The notes under the pieces: model-generated
The model's database searches: none
What the model saw: the letters and a program-made list of their open reading frames with translations, nothing else
What the model was told of the DNA's origin: nothing
NCBI RefSeq assembly: GCF_015070375.1
Contig: NZ_JADCLL010000004.1
Location: forward strand, 248,001 to 312,000
Origin: Nocardioides kribbensis
Lineage (GTDB): Bacteria; Actinomycetota; Actinomycetes; Propionibacteriales; Nocardioidaceae
Reading direction: 5' to 3'
DNA: 64,000 nucleotides
Program-made: the position numbers and the translations under genes
Shown: positions 32,487 through 40,730 of the stretch, piece by piece
Layout: every line of letters starts with the position of its first letter
Position numbering within the stretch: the first letter of the stretch is position 1

Positions 32487-32987
32487 TCAGCCCGTGGTGG
32501 GCTGGGGGTCGCGCCCCTCGACCAGCTCGGTGAGCTGCTCGGCGCGGTGGGTGCGCAGCTGGGCGATCTCGGCCTCGAAGTCCTCGGCGGACTCGAAGGC
32601 CTTGTAGACGCTGGCGAAGCGGAGGTAGGCCACCTCGTCGAGCTCGCGCAGCGGCGCGAGGATGGCCAGCCCCACCTCGTGGGCGGGGACCTCGGCCTGA
32701 CCGAGGCCGCGCAGGGCGTCCTCGACGGCCTGGCCGAGGCAGGCCAGGTCGTCCTCGGTGACCGGCCGGCCCTTGCAGGCCTTACGGGCACCGGCGACGG
32801 CCTTCTCGCGGTGGAACGGCTCGGTCGCGCCGGAGCGCTTCACCACGGCGAGCGGCATGAGCTCGACGGTGGTGAACCGCTCCTTGCACGCCAGGCACTG
32901 CCGACGCCGGCGCACCGAGCCGCCGTCGTCGCCGACCCGCGAGTCGAGGACCTTGGTGTCGGCGTGGTGGCAGAACGGGCAGTGCAC
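32487..32987 (-). CDS. nrdR: Transcriptional repressor NrdR
   Basis: 166 residues. The zinc ribbon [16 protein letters not shown]...[15 protein letters not shown] and the ATP-cone ([41 protein letters not shown] at the end) are complete. NrdR senses ATP/dATP and represses ribonucleotide reductase genes. The GTG at 32987 is preceded by AGGAGA at about 8 nt and gives the exact family N-terminus (VHCPFC). Two NrdR boxes lie about 165-210 nt upstream, so it is autoregulated together with nrdJ. Confidence 0.96.
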   Translation of the reverse strand: MHCPFCHHADTKVLDSRVGDDGGSVRRRRQCLACKERFTTVELMPLAVVKRSGATEPFHREKAVAGARKACKGRPVTEDDLACLGQAVEDALRGLGQAEVPAHEVGLAILAPLRELDEVAYLRFASVYKAFESAEDFEAEIAQLRTHRAEQLTELVEGRDPQPTTG

Positions 32988-33150
32988 GACAGGTCTCCTC
33001 TCGGACGGGTCGAACGGACGGTGCGGGACGGCTGCAGGAGCGTGGCGGCGCGCCTGTGACACCCTCGTCGGGTGGCCAGGAGCTGTGGATAAGACGCCCG
33101 GTCATGTGGAGAACACCGGGCCTGTTGTGAACCATCCACCCTGGCGCTGT

Positions 33151-33197
33151 GCACTAGATGTGGATAACTACATCCGTGTAAGTACTAGATGTAGGGG
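33151..33197 (-). promoter_or_regulatory. Tandem NrdR boxes
   Basis: gcactagatgtggata (33151-33166) and gtactagatgtagggg (33182-33197) each match the palindromic NrdR box. Their spacing of 31 bp, three helical turns, is the standard arrangement for cooperative NrdR binding. Confidence 0.8.
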
Positions 33198-33414
33198 AAC
33201 CGTACGCCCGTCGCGCACACCGCGCAACCTGTTCGGCGTGTCCCGCCGGGTCGCGTCGGGAGCTCCGCCAAACCCGCAGGTCAGCGGGGTGCGACGGTGA
33301 CCGCACGGTGGTCCGTACCGACCGCGGTCCGGGCGTGTCGCGGCTCGACGGGGCTCCGCGTCCTGCCGCATGGGGTGAGCCGGTCGGCGCCCCGCTCGGC
33401 CTAGCGTCCGTGCC

Positions 33415-34434
33415 ATGAGCGAGACGATGCGAGCCATGGTGGTCAAGGCCAAGAGCCAGGAGTTCACCCTCGAGGAGCGCCCGGTGCCGACCCCGGGGCC
33501 CGGCGAGGCCGTGGTGAAGGTCGCCGCCTGCGGCGTCTGCCACAGCGACATGTTCGCCCGCGAGGGCGTCTACCCCGGCGTCAGCTTCCCCGTGGTGCCC
33601 GGCCACGAGGTCGCCGGCTCCGTGCACAGCCTGGGCGAGGGCGTGCCGGGCTGGCGCGAGGGCCAGCGCGTCGGCGTCGGCTGGTACGGCGGAGCCTGCG
33701 GCTGGTGCCGCCCCTGCCGGATGGGCGCGCTGATCGCCTGCGAGAACACCCAGATCCCCGGCGTCCAGCGCGACGGCGGCTACGCCGACTACGTGCTGGT
33801 GCCCGCCGCGGCCATGGCCGCCATGCCCGAGGAGCTCGCCCCCGAGCTCGCCGCCCCCCTGATGTGCGCGGGCGTCACGACCTACAACGGCTTGCGCCGC
33901 ACGGGCGCGCGCCCCGGCGACCTGGTCGCCGTGCTCGGCGTCGGCGGCCTGGGCCACCTCGGCGTGCAGTACGCCGCCAAGATGGGCTTCCGCGTCGCCG
34001 CCATCGCCCGCGGCACCGAGAAGGCCGACCTCGCCCTGGGCCTGGGCGCGCACACCTACATCGACTCCACCGCCACCGACCCCGGCGAGGAGCTGGCCAA
34101 GCTCGGCGGCGCCCGCGTCGTGCTCTCCACCGTCACCAACGGCGACGCCGTCGCCTCGACCATCCCCGGCCTGGGCGTCGACGGCGAGCTGGTCGTGGTC
34201 GGTGCGGCCGAGCAGCCGATCCCCGTGCCGGCCGCCGCCCTCATCCCGATCAACGGCTCCGTGGCCGGTCACGCCTCGGGCACTGCGGCCGACAGCGAGG
34301 ACACCCTGAACTTCAGCGCCCTCACCGGCGTGGAGGCGCAGATCGAGACCATGCCGCTGGAGCAGGCGAACGAGGCCTACGCCCGGATGATGGCCGGCGA
34401 CGCCCGCTTCCGGATGGTGCTCACCGTCGGCTGA
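33415..34434 (+). CDS. Zinc-dependent alcohol dehydrogenase, AdhP/AdhA type
   Basis: 339 residues, medium-chain dehydrogenase. CGVCHSDMFAREG and GHEVAGSVHSLG bind the catalytic zinc, GGACGWCRPCRMGALIAC holds the four structural-zinc Cys, and VLGVGGLGHLGVQYAAKMGFRV is the NAD-binding loop. Close to the ethanol/propanol-preferring AdhP group. The ATG at 33415 is within 220 nt of the nrdR promoter region, transcribed away from it. Substrate not determinable. Confidence 0.9.
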   Translation: MSETMRAMVVKAKSQEFTLEERPVPTPGPGEAVVKVAACGVCHSDMFAREGVYPGVSFPVVPGHEVAGSVHSLGEGVPGWREGQRVGVGWYGGACGWCRPCRMGALIACENTQIPGVQRDGGYADYVLVPAAAMAAMPEELAPELAAPLMCAGVTTYNGLRRTGARPGDLVAVLGVGGLGHLGVQYAAKMGFRVAAIARGTEKADLALGLGAHTYIDSTATDPGEELAKLGGARVVLSTVTNGDAVASTIPGLGVDGELVVVGAAEQPIPVPAAALIPINGSVAGHASGTAADSEDTLNFSALTGVEAQIETMPLEQANEAYARMMAGDARFRMVLTVG

Positions 34435-34438
34435 CGAC

Positions 34439-34942
34439 TCAGGCGCGACCGGCCAGCTGGGCCAGCTCGCGCCACCACGCGACGCGCGTGGGCCGACCGT
34501 CGTAGTCACGACGATGGTTGGCCCCGCTCGTCCCGGGCAGCACGAAGACCTGCGCGGTCCCGGCGTACCAGTCGTGGGCGCCGAGACGGGGGTGCGCGCG
34601 TCGACCCAGCGCACGCGCGGCCTCGTGGGCGACACCCTTGCTGGTGAAGGCCAGCCAGTCGGGCCGCCAGCGCTCCACCTTGGCGACGAGCTCGTCGACC
34701 TCGACCCACCGCGGGTCCCAGTGGCCGACCAGGTCGGTCAGGCCGAGACCGAGGGCGGCCACCTCACGGTCCTCCTCCGGGCGCAACCGACGCGGCGAGA
34801 GACCGGACAGGTGCAGCGACTCCCAGAAGGAGTTGCCGGGCGAGTCGTAGTAGTGCTCCCGGGTGCGGGTCGAGTCGGCGCCGGCCAGGCCGCAGAACAC
34901 GATCGCCGGCTCCGTGGCCACGATGTCGGGGAGGACCTCCAT
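34439..34942 (-). CDS. Uracil-DNA glycosylase superfamily protein, MUG-like
   Basis: 167 residues. AIVFCGLAGADST replaces the usual GINPG catalytic loop of mismatch-specific glycosylases, while NSFWESLHLSGLSPRRLRPEED and LGLTDLVG are as in MUG/TDG. It should remove uracil or thymine opposite guanine, or have a related base-repair role; the changed loop makes the specificity uncertain. The ATG at 34942 has a G-rich site upstream; a GTG 21 nt earlier is possible. Converges on the alcohol dehydrogenase gene, 4 nt between stops. Confidence 0.78.
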   Translation of the reverse strand: MEVLPDIVATEPAIVFCGLAGADSTRTREHYYDSPGNSFWESLHLSGLSPRRLRPEEDREVAALGLGLTDLVGHWDPRWVEVDELVAKVERWRPDWLAFTSKGVAHEAARALGRRAHPRLGAHDWYAGTAQVFVLPGTSGANHRRDYDGRPTRVAWWRELAQLAGRA

Positions 34943-34960
34943 GCCCCCCACCGTGCCAGC

Positions 34961-34999
34961 CACCGGGTCAGGGCACCGGGTCAGGGCACCGGGTCAGGG
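34961..34999. repeat. 13-bp tandem repeat, three perfect copies
   Basis: caccgggtcaggg is repeated three times directly upstream of the glycosylase start and before the divergent membrane-protein gene. It may reflect slippage; no function is evident. Confidence 0.9.
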
Positions 35000-35072
35000 C
35001 TTCGGGTCGACGGGCGCGACGCGATGGTGGTGTCGCGCTGCGAAGTCCCTGCCGATCGGACAGAATGAGCCC

Positions 35073-35441
35073 GTGGCGACAGCGGGCAAGCGAGCGGGCT
35101 CGCGCAAGGGCACCCGGGCGCCCCGCCAGCTGCGCCCGCGCCTGCTGGCGCTGGCCCTGGCCGTGACGGCGGCCGTCGTGGCCTGGGGCTACCTCGTCTA
35201 CGCCGCGATCGACTTCGGCACCGCCGCCCGCGACGGCGACTCCGGCTCGTGGGCGTTCCTCGCCCTGGCCTCGGTCGGAGCGGTGGCGTGCCTCTTCGTG
35301 GGCCTCCTGCTGGTGGCACGCCTGCTCCGCGAGCTCGGCATCACCACCGCACCGACCGGTGTCGCCCCGGACGGCAGCGGCGCCGAGGACCTCGAGCCGG
35401 CCGCGCCCCGCCCGCCCGGCGGACGCCGCGCCGCGCGCTGA
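35073..35441 (+). CDS. Small two-helix membrane protein
   Basis: 122 residues. A basic N-terminus (KRAGSRKGTRAPRQLRPR) is followed by two helices (LLALALAVTAAVVAWGYLVYAAI and WAFLALASVGAVACLFVGLLLVA) and a Pro/Arg-rich tail. The positive-inside rule puts both ends in the cytoplasm. GTG start with only a weak TGAG upstream. No family is recognised. A bidirectional terminator follows 28 nt after the stop. Confidence 0.65.
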   Translation: MATAGKRAGSRKGTRAPRQLRPRLLALALAVTAAVVAWGYLVYAAIDFGTAARDGDSGSWAFLALASVGAVACLFVGLLLVARLLRELGITTAPTGVAPDGSGAEDLEPAAPRPPGGRRAAR

Positions 35442-35468
35442 CCGGCCGGCAGCACCCCTGGACGGCAA

Positions 35469-35500
35469 AGGAGGGCGGGCCCGGTGGGGCCCGCCCTCCT
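35469..35500. terminator. Bidirectional terminator between convergent genes
   Basis: aggagggcgggccc (35469-35482) and gggcccgccctcct (35487-35500) form a perfect 14-bp stem with a 4-nt loop between the membrane-protein gene (plus) and the LysM gene (minus). Confidence 0.8.
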
Positions 35501-35578
35501 GCACCTTCCCCGCTGCTCACCGGCCGGGGTCGAGGCGACCGGTGATGTCGATGGGGGCGCCGACGGCGGCGCCCGAGG

Positions 35579-35908
35579 TCACGCCAGCGGGATGCGCAGA
35601 CGCTGGCCCGCGGCGACCATGCCGCCGTCGAGGTCGTTGAGCTGCTGGATCTCGGCGATGGTCGAGCGCACGTCACCGTCGTCGGCGACGTCGGCCGCGA
35701 TGTCCCACAGCGTCTCGCCGGTGCCGACCACGATCACCTCGGTGGGCTGCGCCTGGGAGGTGGCCACCGACCCGGCGGCCAGCCACACGCCGACGGCGAG
35801 GATGGCCAGGAGCGAGAGCGTGAACACCACGAGTCGCCCACGCCGGGTCAGCCGCACGTGGTGCGTGGCGACACGGGATGCGGCGGGGTGCTGGATCGTG
35901 GTGCTCAT
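35579..35908 (-). CDS. LysM-domain protein divergent from lexA, likely SOS cell-division suppressor
   Basis: 109 residues. One transmembrane helix (LVVFTLSLLAILAVGVWLAAG, about residues 30-50) and an extracellular LysM domain (VGTGETLWDIAADVADDGD, IAEIQQLNDLDG, VAAGQRLRIPL). This is the build and location of YneA of Bacillus and related lexA-divergent division inhibitors of actinobacteria, made during the SOS response to stop septation. LexA boxes lie in the shared intergenic region. CAGGAGG precedes the ATG. The family relation is by architecture and context. Confidence 0.75.
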   Translation of the reverse strand: MSTTIQHPAASRVATHHVRLTRRGRLVVFTLSLLAILAVGVWLAAGSVATSQAQPTEVIVVGTGETLWDIAADVADDGDVRSTIAEIQQLNDLDGGMVAAGQRLRIPLA

Positions 35909-36036
35909 GGGGACCTCCTGGGGAAGGGGGCGGTCAGCCGTGGGGTGGAGCTCGAGGTGGACGAGGTGATGTCTAGTGGTGACCACCGACAGTCCTGGAG
36001 GACCGCCGTCGCGCACCGGCTCGACCACACGTTCGA

Positions 36037-36185
36037 TCGAACATGTGTACGACGTTAGATCACGCGTTCGAACAGCACAAGGGGTCGAGTGAACATCTGT
36101 TCGACCGTCGGCCCGACACGGAGGCCCGGACCTGCCGACTTGGAGCGGCACGGACGGTCCGACACGCCGTTCGAACAGGTGTTTG
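36037..36185. promoter_or_regulatory. Three LexA (SOS) boxes in the LysM-lexA intergenic region
   Basis: tcgaacatgtgtacga (36037-36052), gtgaacatctgttcga (36089-36104) and tcgaacaggtgtttga (36170-36185) all match the actinobacterial SOS palindrome TCGAAC-N4-GTTCGA with one or two changes each. The first serves the LysM gene, the third lexA; a partial fourth (tcgaacagcac) lies near 36066. Confidence 0.85.
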
Positions 36186-36278
36186 AAACCCTCGGGGCCT
36201 CCTGGCATGGTGAGCACATCGCCCGACCGGGCGACCAGCGACACCGATCGGTGGCACCGACCAGCGGAGAGGCAGACG

Positions 36279-37055
36279 ATGGCGACCAAGGACACCCGGG
36301 GGCGGACCGGGGGCGGTCCCACGCAGGGCCCGACTGGCGGCACGGCGGACGGCACGGTGACCGAGCTGCCCGACGGCGCGCCCGACGCCACCGGCCTCAC
36401 GCCGCGGCAGCTGCGGGTGCTGGCCACCATCCGCGACGCGATCGAGAAGCGCGGCTACCCGCCGAGCATGCGCGAGATCGGCAACGCGGTCGGCCTCACC
36501 AGCACCTCGAGCGTCGCCCACCAGCTCAAGGTGCTCGAGGAGAAGGGCTTCCTCAAGCGCGACCCCAACCGCCCCCGGGCGCTGGAGGTCTTCCTGCCCG
36601 AGGTGATGGCCGCACGCCGGTCGATCTCGGCGGCCGAGGAGAGCGGCTACGACGAGACCGGGGTCGGCGACTCCGTGCCGGCCGCCACCTACGTCCCGGT
36701 CGTCGGCCGGATCGCGGCCGGCGGCCCGATCCTGGCCGAGGAGCAGGTGCAGGACGTCTTCCCCCTGCCCAAGCAGCTCGTCGGCGAGGGGCAGCTCTTC
36801 CTGCTCGAGGTCGTGGGCGACTCGATGATCGACGCGGCGATCTGCAGCGGCGACTACGTCGTCATCCGCAAGGAGCAGACCGCCGACAACGGCACCATCG
36901 TCGCCGCCCTCATCGACGGCGAGGCGACCGTGAAGACCCTGCAGCGCAAGAACGGCCAGGTCTGGCTGATGCCGCACAACGAGGCCTACGACCCGATCGA
37001 CGGCACCCACGCCACGATCCTGGGCGTCGTCACCGCCGTCCTGCGCAGCGTCTAG
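36279..37055 (+). CDS. lexA: SOS repressor LexA
   Basis: 258 residues. A Gly/Pro-rich N-terminal extension of about 35 residues, then the winged helix ([44 protein letters not shown]), a linker, and the S24 domain: self-cleavage site Ala147-Gly148 (GRIAAGGPI), catalytic Ser182 (GDSMIDA) and Lys219 (EATVKTL). It represses the SOS regulon, including itself, and is cleaved with RecA-ssDNA. GGAGAGG lies 6 nt before the ATG at 36279. Flanked by three LexA boxes upstream. Confidence 0.97.
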   Translation: MATKDTRGRTGGGPTQGPTGGTADGTVTELPDGAPDATGLTPRQLRVLATIRDAIEKRGYPPSMREIGNAVGLTSTSSVAHQLKVLEEKGFLKRDPNRPRALEVFLPEVMAARRSISAAEESGYDETGVGDSVPAATYVPVVGRIAAGGPILAEEQVQDVFPLPKQLVGEGQLFLLEVVGDSMIDAAICSGDYVVIRKEQTADNGTIVAALIDGEATVKTLQRKNGQVWLMPHNEAYDPIDGTHATILGVVTAVLRSV

Positions 37056-37085
37056 CCCGAGGCGCACCCACCCGGGACACCCGGC

Positions 37086-37120
37086 GCCGGCCCGTCCTCC
37101 CCCACGGAGGGCGGGCCGGC
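37086..37120 (+). terminator. lexA terminator hairpin
   Basis: gccggcccgtcctcc (37086-37100) pairs with ggagggcgggccggc (37106-37120) with one G-T wobble and a 5-nt loop, 30 nt after the lexA stop. Confidence 0.75.
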
Positions 37121-37188
37121 GTGCGTGTCGGCGAGCCGTGAGAGCCTGGACGGACAGCCGGAACCCTCGACCCACTGGAGTGCCCGAC

Positions 37189-38889
37189 GTGCGCCTTCGT
37201 CCCCTATCCGCCCTGCTCCTCGCGGGCGCCCTGTGCGTCCCGGTCCTGCCCGGCACGGCCGTCGCAGCCCCCCAGGTCGACCTCCCCGGGGTGCCCGGGG
37301 TCCCGGGGCTGCCGGGGCTGCCGGGGCTGCCTGGACTGCCGGGCCCGGACGAGACCGGGACGCCGGACGAGCAGGCCCTCGCGGCCCTCCAGGTGGTCGA
37401 GACGCTGGTCGACCCGGCGACCAGCCCCGCGGAGGCCCAGCAGACCCTGACGCAGGCCGGCGAGGCCGACCTCACGGGCGCGCTGCGCGACCTCGCGCTG
37501 AGCATGAACGCCCTCTCCCCCGCCGACCGCGCGGAGGCCGCGGCCTACCTCGCCCGGCCGACCGACAGGCGCGGTGACGGCTACCTCGACTACGAGGGCG
37601 ACGCCGTGCAGCGCATCTGCACCGACGACCTGTGCGTGCACTACGTCGTCGGCGGCGCCTCGGGCAACAACGTGCCGGCCAAGGACGCGAGCGGGGGCGC
37701 CGGTGGTGCGGGCAACGGCGTCCCGGACTACGTCGACTTCGCACTCTCGACGCTCCAGGACGTGCACGACACCTACGCCGGCGCGGGCTACCGCACGCCG
37801 CTGCCCGACGGCGCCAAGGGCGGCGACGCCCGCACCGACGTCTACCTGGGCGACGTCGGCAGCATGGGCTTCTACGGCTACTGCACCTCCGACGACGACG
37901 TGCCCGACGACGCGCGCGACGTGCCCGCCTACTGCGTGCTCGACAACGACTACCGCACCGGGCAGTTCCCCACGAACCTGCCGACCGAGAACCTCCAGGT
38001 GACCGCGGCGCACGAGTACTTCCACGCCGTCCAGTACGCCTACGACGCCGGCGAGGACGGCTGGCTCATCGAGGCCACCGCCACCTGGGCCGAGGACGAG
38101 CTCTTCGACTCCGTCGACGACAACGTGCAGTACCTCGCCGACAGCCCGCTCTCCCACCCGCGGCAGTCGATGGACCGCGACGAGGACCTCGCGGTCTACG
38201 GCGACTGGATCTTCTTCCGCCACCTCACCGAGCGCCACCCCGCCGCGGTCGGCGGACTGCCCGTGCTGGTGCGCACGATCTGGGAGCGCGCCGGCGCCGC
38301 CGCCGGCGACCGTGACGAGTACTCCACCCAGGCCGTCGAGCAGGTGCTGCGCCGCCAGCACGACGTGTCCCTGAGCGAGTCCTTCGCCCGCTTCGCCGAC
38401 GCCAACCTGCGCCCCGGCCGCGCCTACGCCGAGGGCAGGGCGCAGTCCTACCCCAAGGCCCCGCTGTGGAAGCGCACGACCCTGACGGGCTCGAAGCGCT
38501 CCGTGGGCGCCCAGCGCGTCTACCTCGACCACCTCAGCAGCGCCAGCCAGCGCTTCACCCCGGGCGCCGGCCTCGGGGGCGGCTGGCGGCTGCGGCTGTC
38601 CCTCGACCTGCCGTCACCGACGCGCGGCTCCGCGGCGGTCGTCACCGTCGTGCCCACCTCCGGCACCCCCTCCACCCGGGTCCTGCGGCTCGACCGCGCC
38701 GGCGACGCCGTCACCCGGGTCGGCTTCTCCTCGGCCCGCACCTCCTACGTCGAGGTCACGCTGGTCAACGGCAGCGCCCGCTACCGCAACTGCAGCAACG
38801 GCGGGACGAGCACGTGGCCCTGCGGTGGTCGCCCGGTCGACGACGGGCTCCGCTTCACCCTCACCGGGAGGGCCGTCCCTGCCGGGTGA
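37189..38889 (+). CDS. Secreted MXAN_6640-family putative metalloprotease
   Basis: 566 residues. Signal peptide (PLSALLLAGALCVPVLPGTAVAA), then a collagen-like run of GLP repeats (residues about 35-52), a helical pro-region, and a metalloprotease domain with AAHEYFHAVQYAYDAG (HExxH) and downstream WLIEATATWAEDELF, where the Glu may be the third zinc ligand. The C-terminal part is a beta domain with Cys pair (CSNGGTSTWPC). It should act outside the cell on peptides; substrate unknown. GTG at 37189 with GGAG about 9 nt upstream gives a clean signal peptide. Confidence 0.8.
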   Translation: MRLRPLSALLLAGALCVPVLPGTAVAAPQVDLPGVPGVPGLPGLPGLPGLPGPDETGTPDEQALAALQVVETLVDPATSPAEAQQTLTQAGEADLTGALRDLALSMNALSPADRAEAAAYLARPTDRRGDGYLDYEGDAVQRICTDDLCVHYVVGGASGNNVPAKDASGGAGGAGNGVPDYVDFALSTLQDVHDTYAGAGYRTPLPDGAKGGDARTDVYLGDVGSMGFYGYCTSDDDVPDDARDVPAYCVLDNDYRTGQFPTNLPTENLQVTAAHEYFHAVQYAYDAGEDGWLIEATATWAEDELFDSVDDNVQYLADSPLSHPRQSMDRDEDLAVYGDWIFFRHLTERHPAAVGGLPVLVRTIWERAGAAAGDRDEYSTQAVEQVLRRQHDVSLSESFARFADANLRPGRAYAEGRAQSYPKAPLWKRTTLTGSKRSVGAQRVYLDHLSSASQRFTPGAGLGGGWRLRLSLDLPSPTRGSAAVVTVVPTSGTPSTRVLRLDRAGDAVTRVGFSSARTSYVEVTLVNGSARYRNCSNGGTSTWPCGGRPVDDGLRFTLTGRAVPAG

Positions 38890-38972
38890 CGGGACCGCGC
38901 CCGGCAGGTGAACGATCGGTGCGGGTCGCCGCGAGGCCGTCACGGCGCCGCCACCGCGTCGTTGAACGAGAC

Positions 38973-40730
38973 GTGACCACGAGCGAGACCACCCCGCAGT
39001 CCTCCCCCGTGCCTGACTCGACCGGCCCGGCCCCGCGCCGGCGTACGGTCCTGGCCGGGGGCGCGGTCGGCGTCGGCGCCCTCGGCCTGCGCGTCGGCGC
39101 CGACCGCGCCACCGCGGCCCCCTCGCGGCCCGCCGCCCGCCGCGCCCGCGTCTTCCGCCACGGGGTCGCCTCCGGCGACCCGCTGCCCGACGCCGTGGTG
39201 CTGTGGACCCGGGTCACCCCGACCCCGGGCAGCACCCCCGGCTCGGGCCGGGGCCCCTCCGTCGAGGTGGTCTGGGAGGTCGCCACCGACCCCCGCTTCC
39301 GCCGCGTGGTGCGCCGCGGACGTGTGCGCACCGGGCCCAGCCGCGACCACACCGTCAAGGTCGACGCCACCGGCCTGCGCCCGGCGACCGACTACTACTA
39401 CCGCTTCCGCCTCGACGGCCAGGCCAGTCGCACCGGTCGCACCCGCACCGCTCCCGCGCCCCAGGCCTCCCCCGACCACCTCCGCTTCGGCGTGGTGTCG
39501 TGCGCCAACCTCCAGGCCGGCTTCTTCTCCGCCTACCGCGGGCTCGCCGCGCGCGAGGACCTGCACGCGATCGTGCACCTCGGCGACTACCTCTACGAGT
39601 ACGGCCCCGGCGAGTACGGCATGGGCGCGGACAACGTCGACGTGCGCCGCCACGTGCCCGACCACGAGATGGTCTCGCTGGCCGACTACCGCCAGCGCCA
39701 CGCGCAGTACAAGCAGGACCCCGACCTCCAGGACGCCCACGCCCGCTACGCCTGGATCGTCACCTGGGACGACCACGAGGTCACCAACGACCAGTGGCGG
39801 GGCGGGGCGGAGAACCACACCCCCGGCACCGGCGAGGGCGGTGAGGGCGACTACCGGCGCCGGCGGGCCCGCGCCCACCGCGCCTACGACGAGTGGATGC
39901 CCGTGCGCCTGGACGGCACGGCCGCGCTGGGCGACGGCGCCCGGCTCTTCCGGCGGCTGCGCTTCGGCACGCTGCTGGAGATCAGCATGCTCGACCTGCG
40001 CACCTACCGCGACCAGCAGGTGGCCACCCCTGCCGTCGACCCGGCCGTGAGCGACCCCGACCGCACGATCACGGGCGCGCGCCAGATGGCCTGGCTCAAG
40101 GACTCCCTGAGCCGCGACCACCGGCCCCAGTGGAAGGTGGTGGGCAACCCCGTGATGATCGCGCCAGTGACCTTCGCCGACCTGCCCGACGCGCTGGTCC
40201 AGCCGGTCAACGACGTGACGGGGCTGCTGCCCGGCGACGGTGCGCCCTACAACGTCGACCAGTGGGACGGCTACACCGCCGACCGCCGCGAGGTGCTGAC
40301 CCACCTCGACGACCACCAGGTGAAGGACACCGTGTTCCTCACCGGCGACATCCACTCCGCCTGGGCCTGCGAGCTGCCGCTCGACACCTCCACCTACCCG
40401 GTGGTCGGCGACTCCCTGGGCGTGGAGTTCGTGTGCACCTCGGTGACCTCCAACAACCTCAAGGACATCACCGGCACCCCGCCCCACACCACCTCGAGGC
40501 TGGTGGAGCAGGCCATCCTGGCCAACAACCGCCACATCAAGTACCTCGACTTCGACGACCACGGCTTCTCGGTCCTCGACGTCACCCCCGCCCGCGCCCA
40601 GATGGACTGGTACGTCATCGGGGCCCGCGACGACCGCGACACCGCGATCACGTGGTCGGTCTCCTTCGCCACCGCCGCCGGCACCAGCCGGATCGAGCAG
40701 GTCGACGCCCCCGTCGGGGGTGACGCCTGA
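38973..40730 (+). CDS. phoD: PhoD-like alkaline phosphatase/phosphodiesterase (Tat-exported), copy 2
   Basis: 585 residues. Tat signal PRRRTVLAGGAVGVGALGL, then the PhoD beta domain (HGVASGDPLPDAVVLWTRVTP) and core: RFGVVSCANLQAGFFSAYRGLA, VHLGDYLYEYGPGEYG, IVTWDDHEVTNDQWRGG, FLTGDIHSAWACELP and a C-terminal YLDFDDHGFSVLDV. This is the classical PhoD length and order, closer to characterised Bacillus and Streptomyces PhoD than copy 1. It hydrolyses phosphodiesters and monoesters for phosphate supply. The stop shares one base with the next start (TGATG). Confidence 0.93.
   Translation: MTTSETTPQSSPVPDSTGPAPRRRTVLAGGAVGVGALGLRVGADRATAAPSRPAARRARVFRHGVASGDPLPDAVVLWTRVTPTPGSTPGSGRGPSVEVVWEVATDPRFRRVVRRGRVRTGPSRDHTVKVDATGLRPATDYYYRFRLDGQASRTGRTRTAPAPQASPDHLRFGVVSCANLQAGFFSAYRGLAAREDLHAIVHLGDYLYEYGPGEYGMGADNVDVRRHVPDHEMVSLADYRQRHAQYKQDPDLQDAHARYAWIVTWDDHEVTNDQWRGGAENHTPGTGEGGEGDYRRRRARAHRAYDEWMPVRLDGTAALGDGARLFRRLRFGTLLEISMLDLRTYRDQQVATPAVDPAVSDPDRTITGARQMAWLKDSLSRDHRPQWKVVGNPVMIAPVTFADLPDALVQPVNDVTGLLPGDGAPYNVDQWDGYTADRREVLTHLDDHQVKDTVFLTGDIHSAWACELPLDTSTYPVVGDSLGVEFVCTSVTSNNLKDITGTPPHTTSRLVEQAILANNRHIKYLDFDDHGFSVLDVTPARAQMDWYVIGARDDRDTAITWSVSFATAAGTSRIEQVDAPVGGDA

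Noticed and set aside
29269..32791. Very long open reading frames of over 1100 codons overlapping nrdJ on other frames of both strands.
   Set aside because: They are frame shadows of the strongly biased, high-GC nrdJ gene; products are Arg/Ala- or Gly/Val-rich without any domain, whereas nrdJ is unmistakable.
37290..37350. Collagen-like protein gene.
   Set aside because: The Gly-Leu-Pro run is only a short spacer behind the signal peptide of the metalloprotease.
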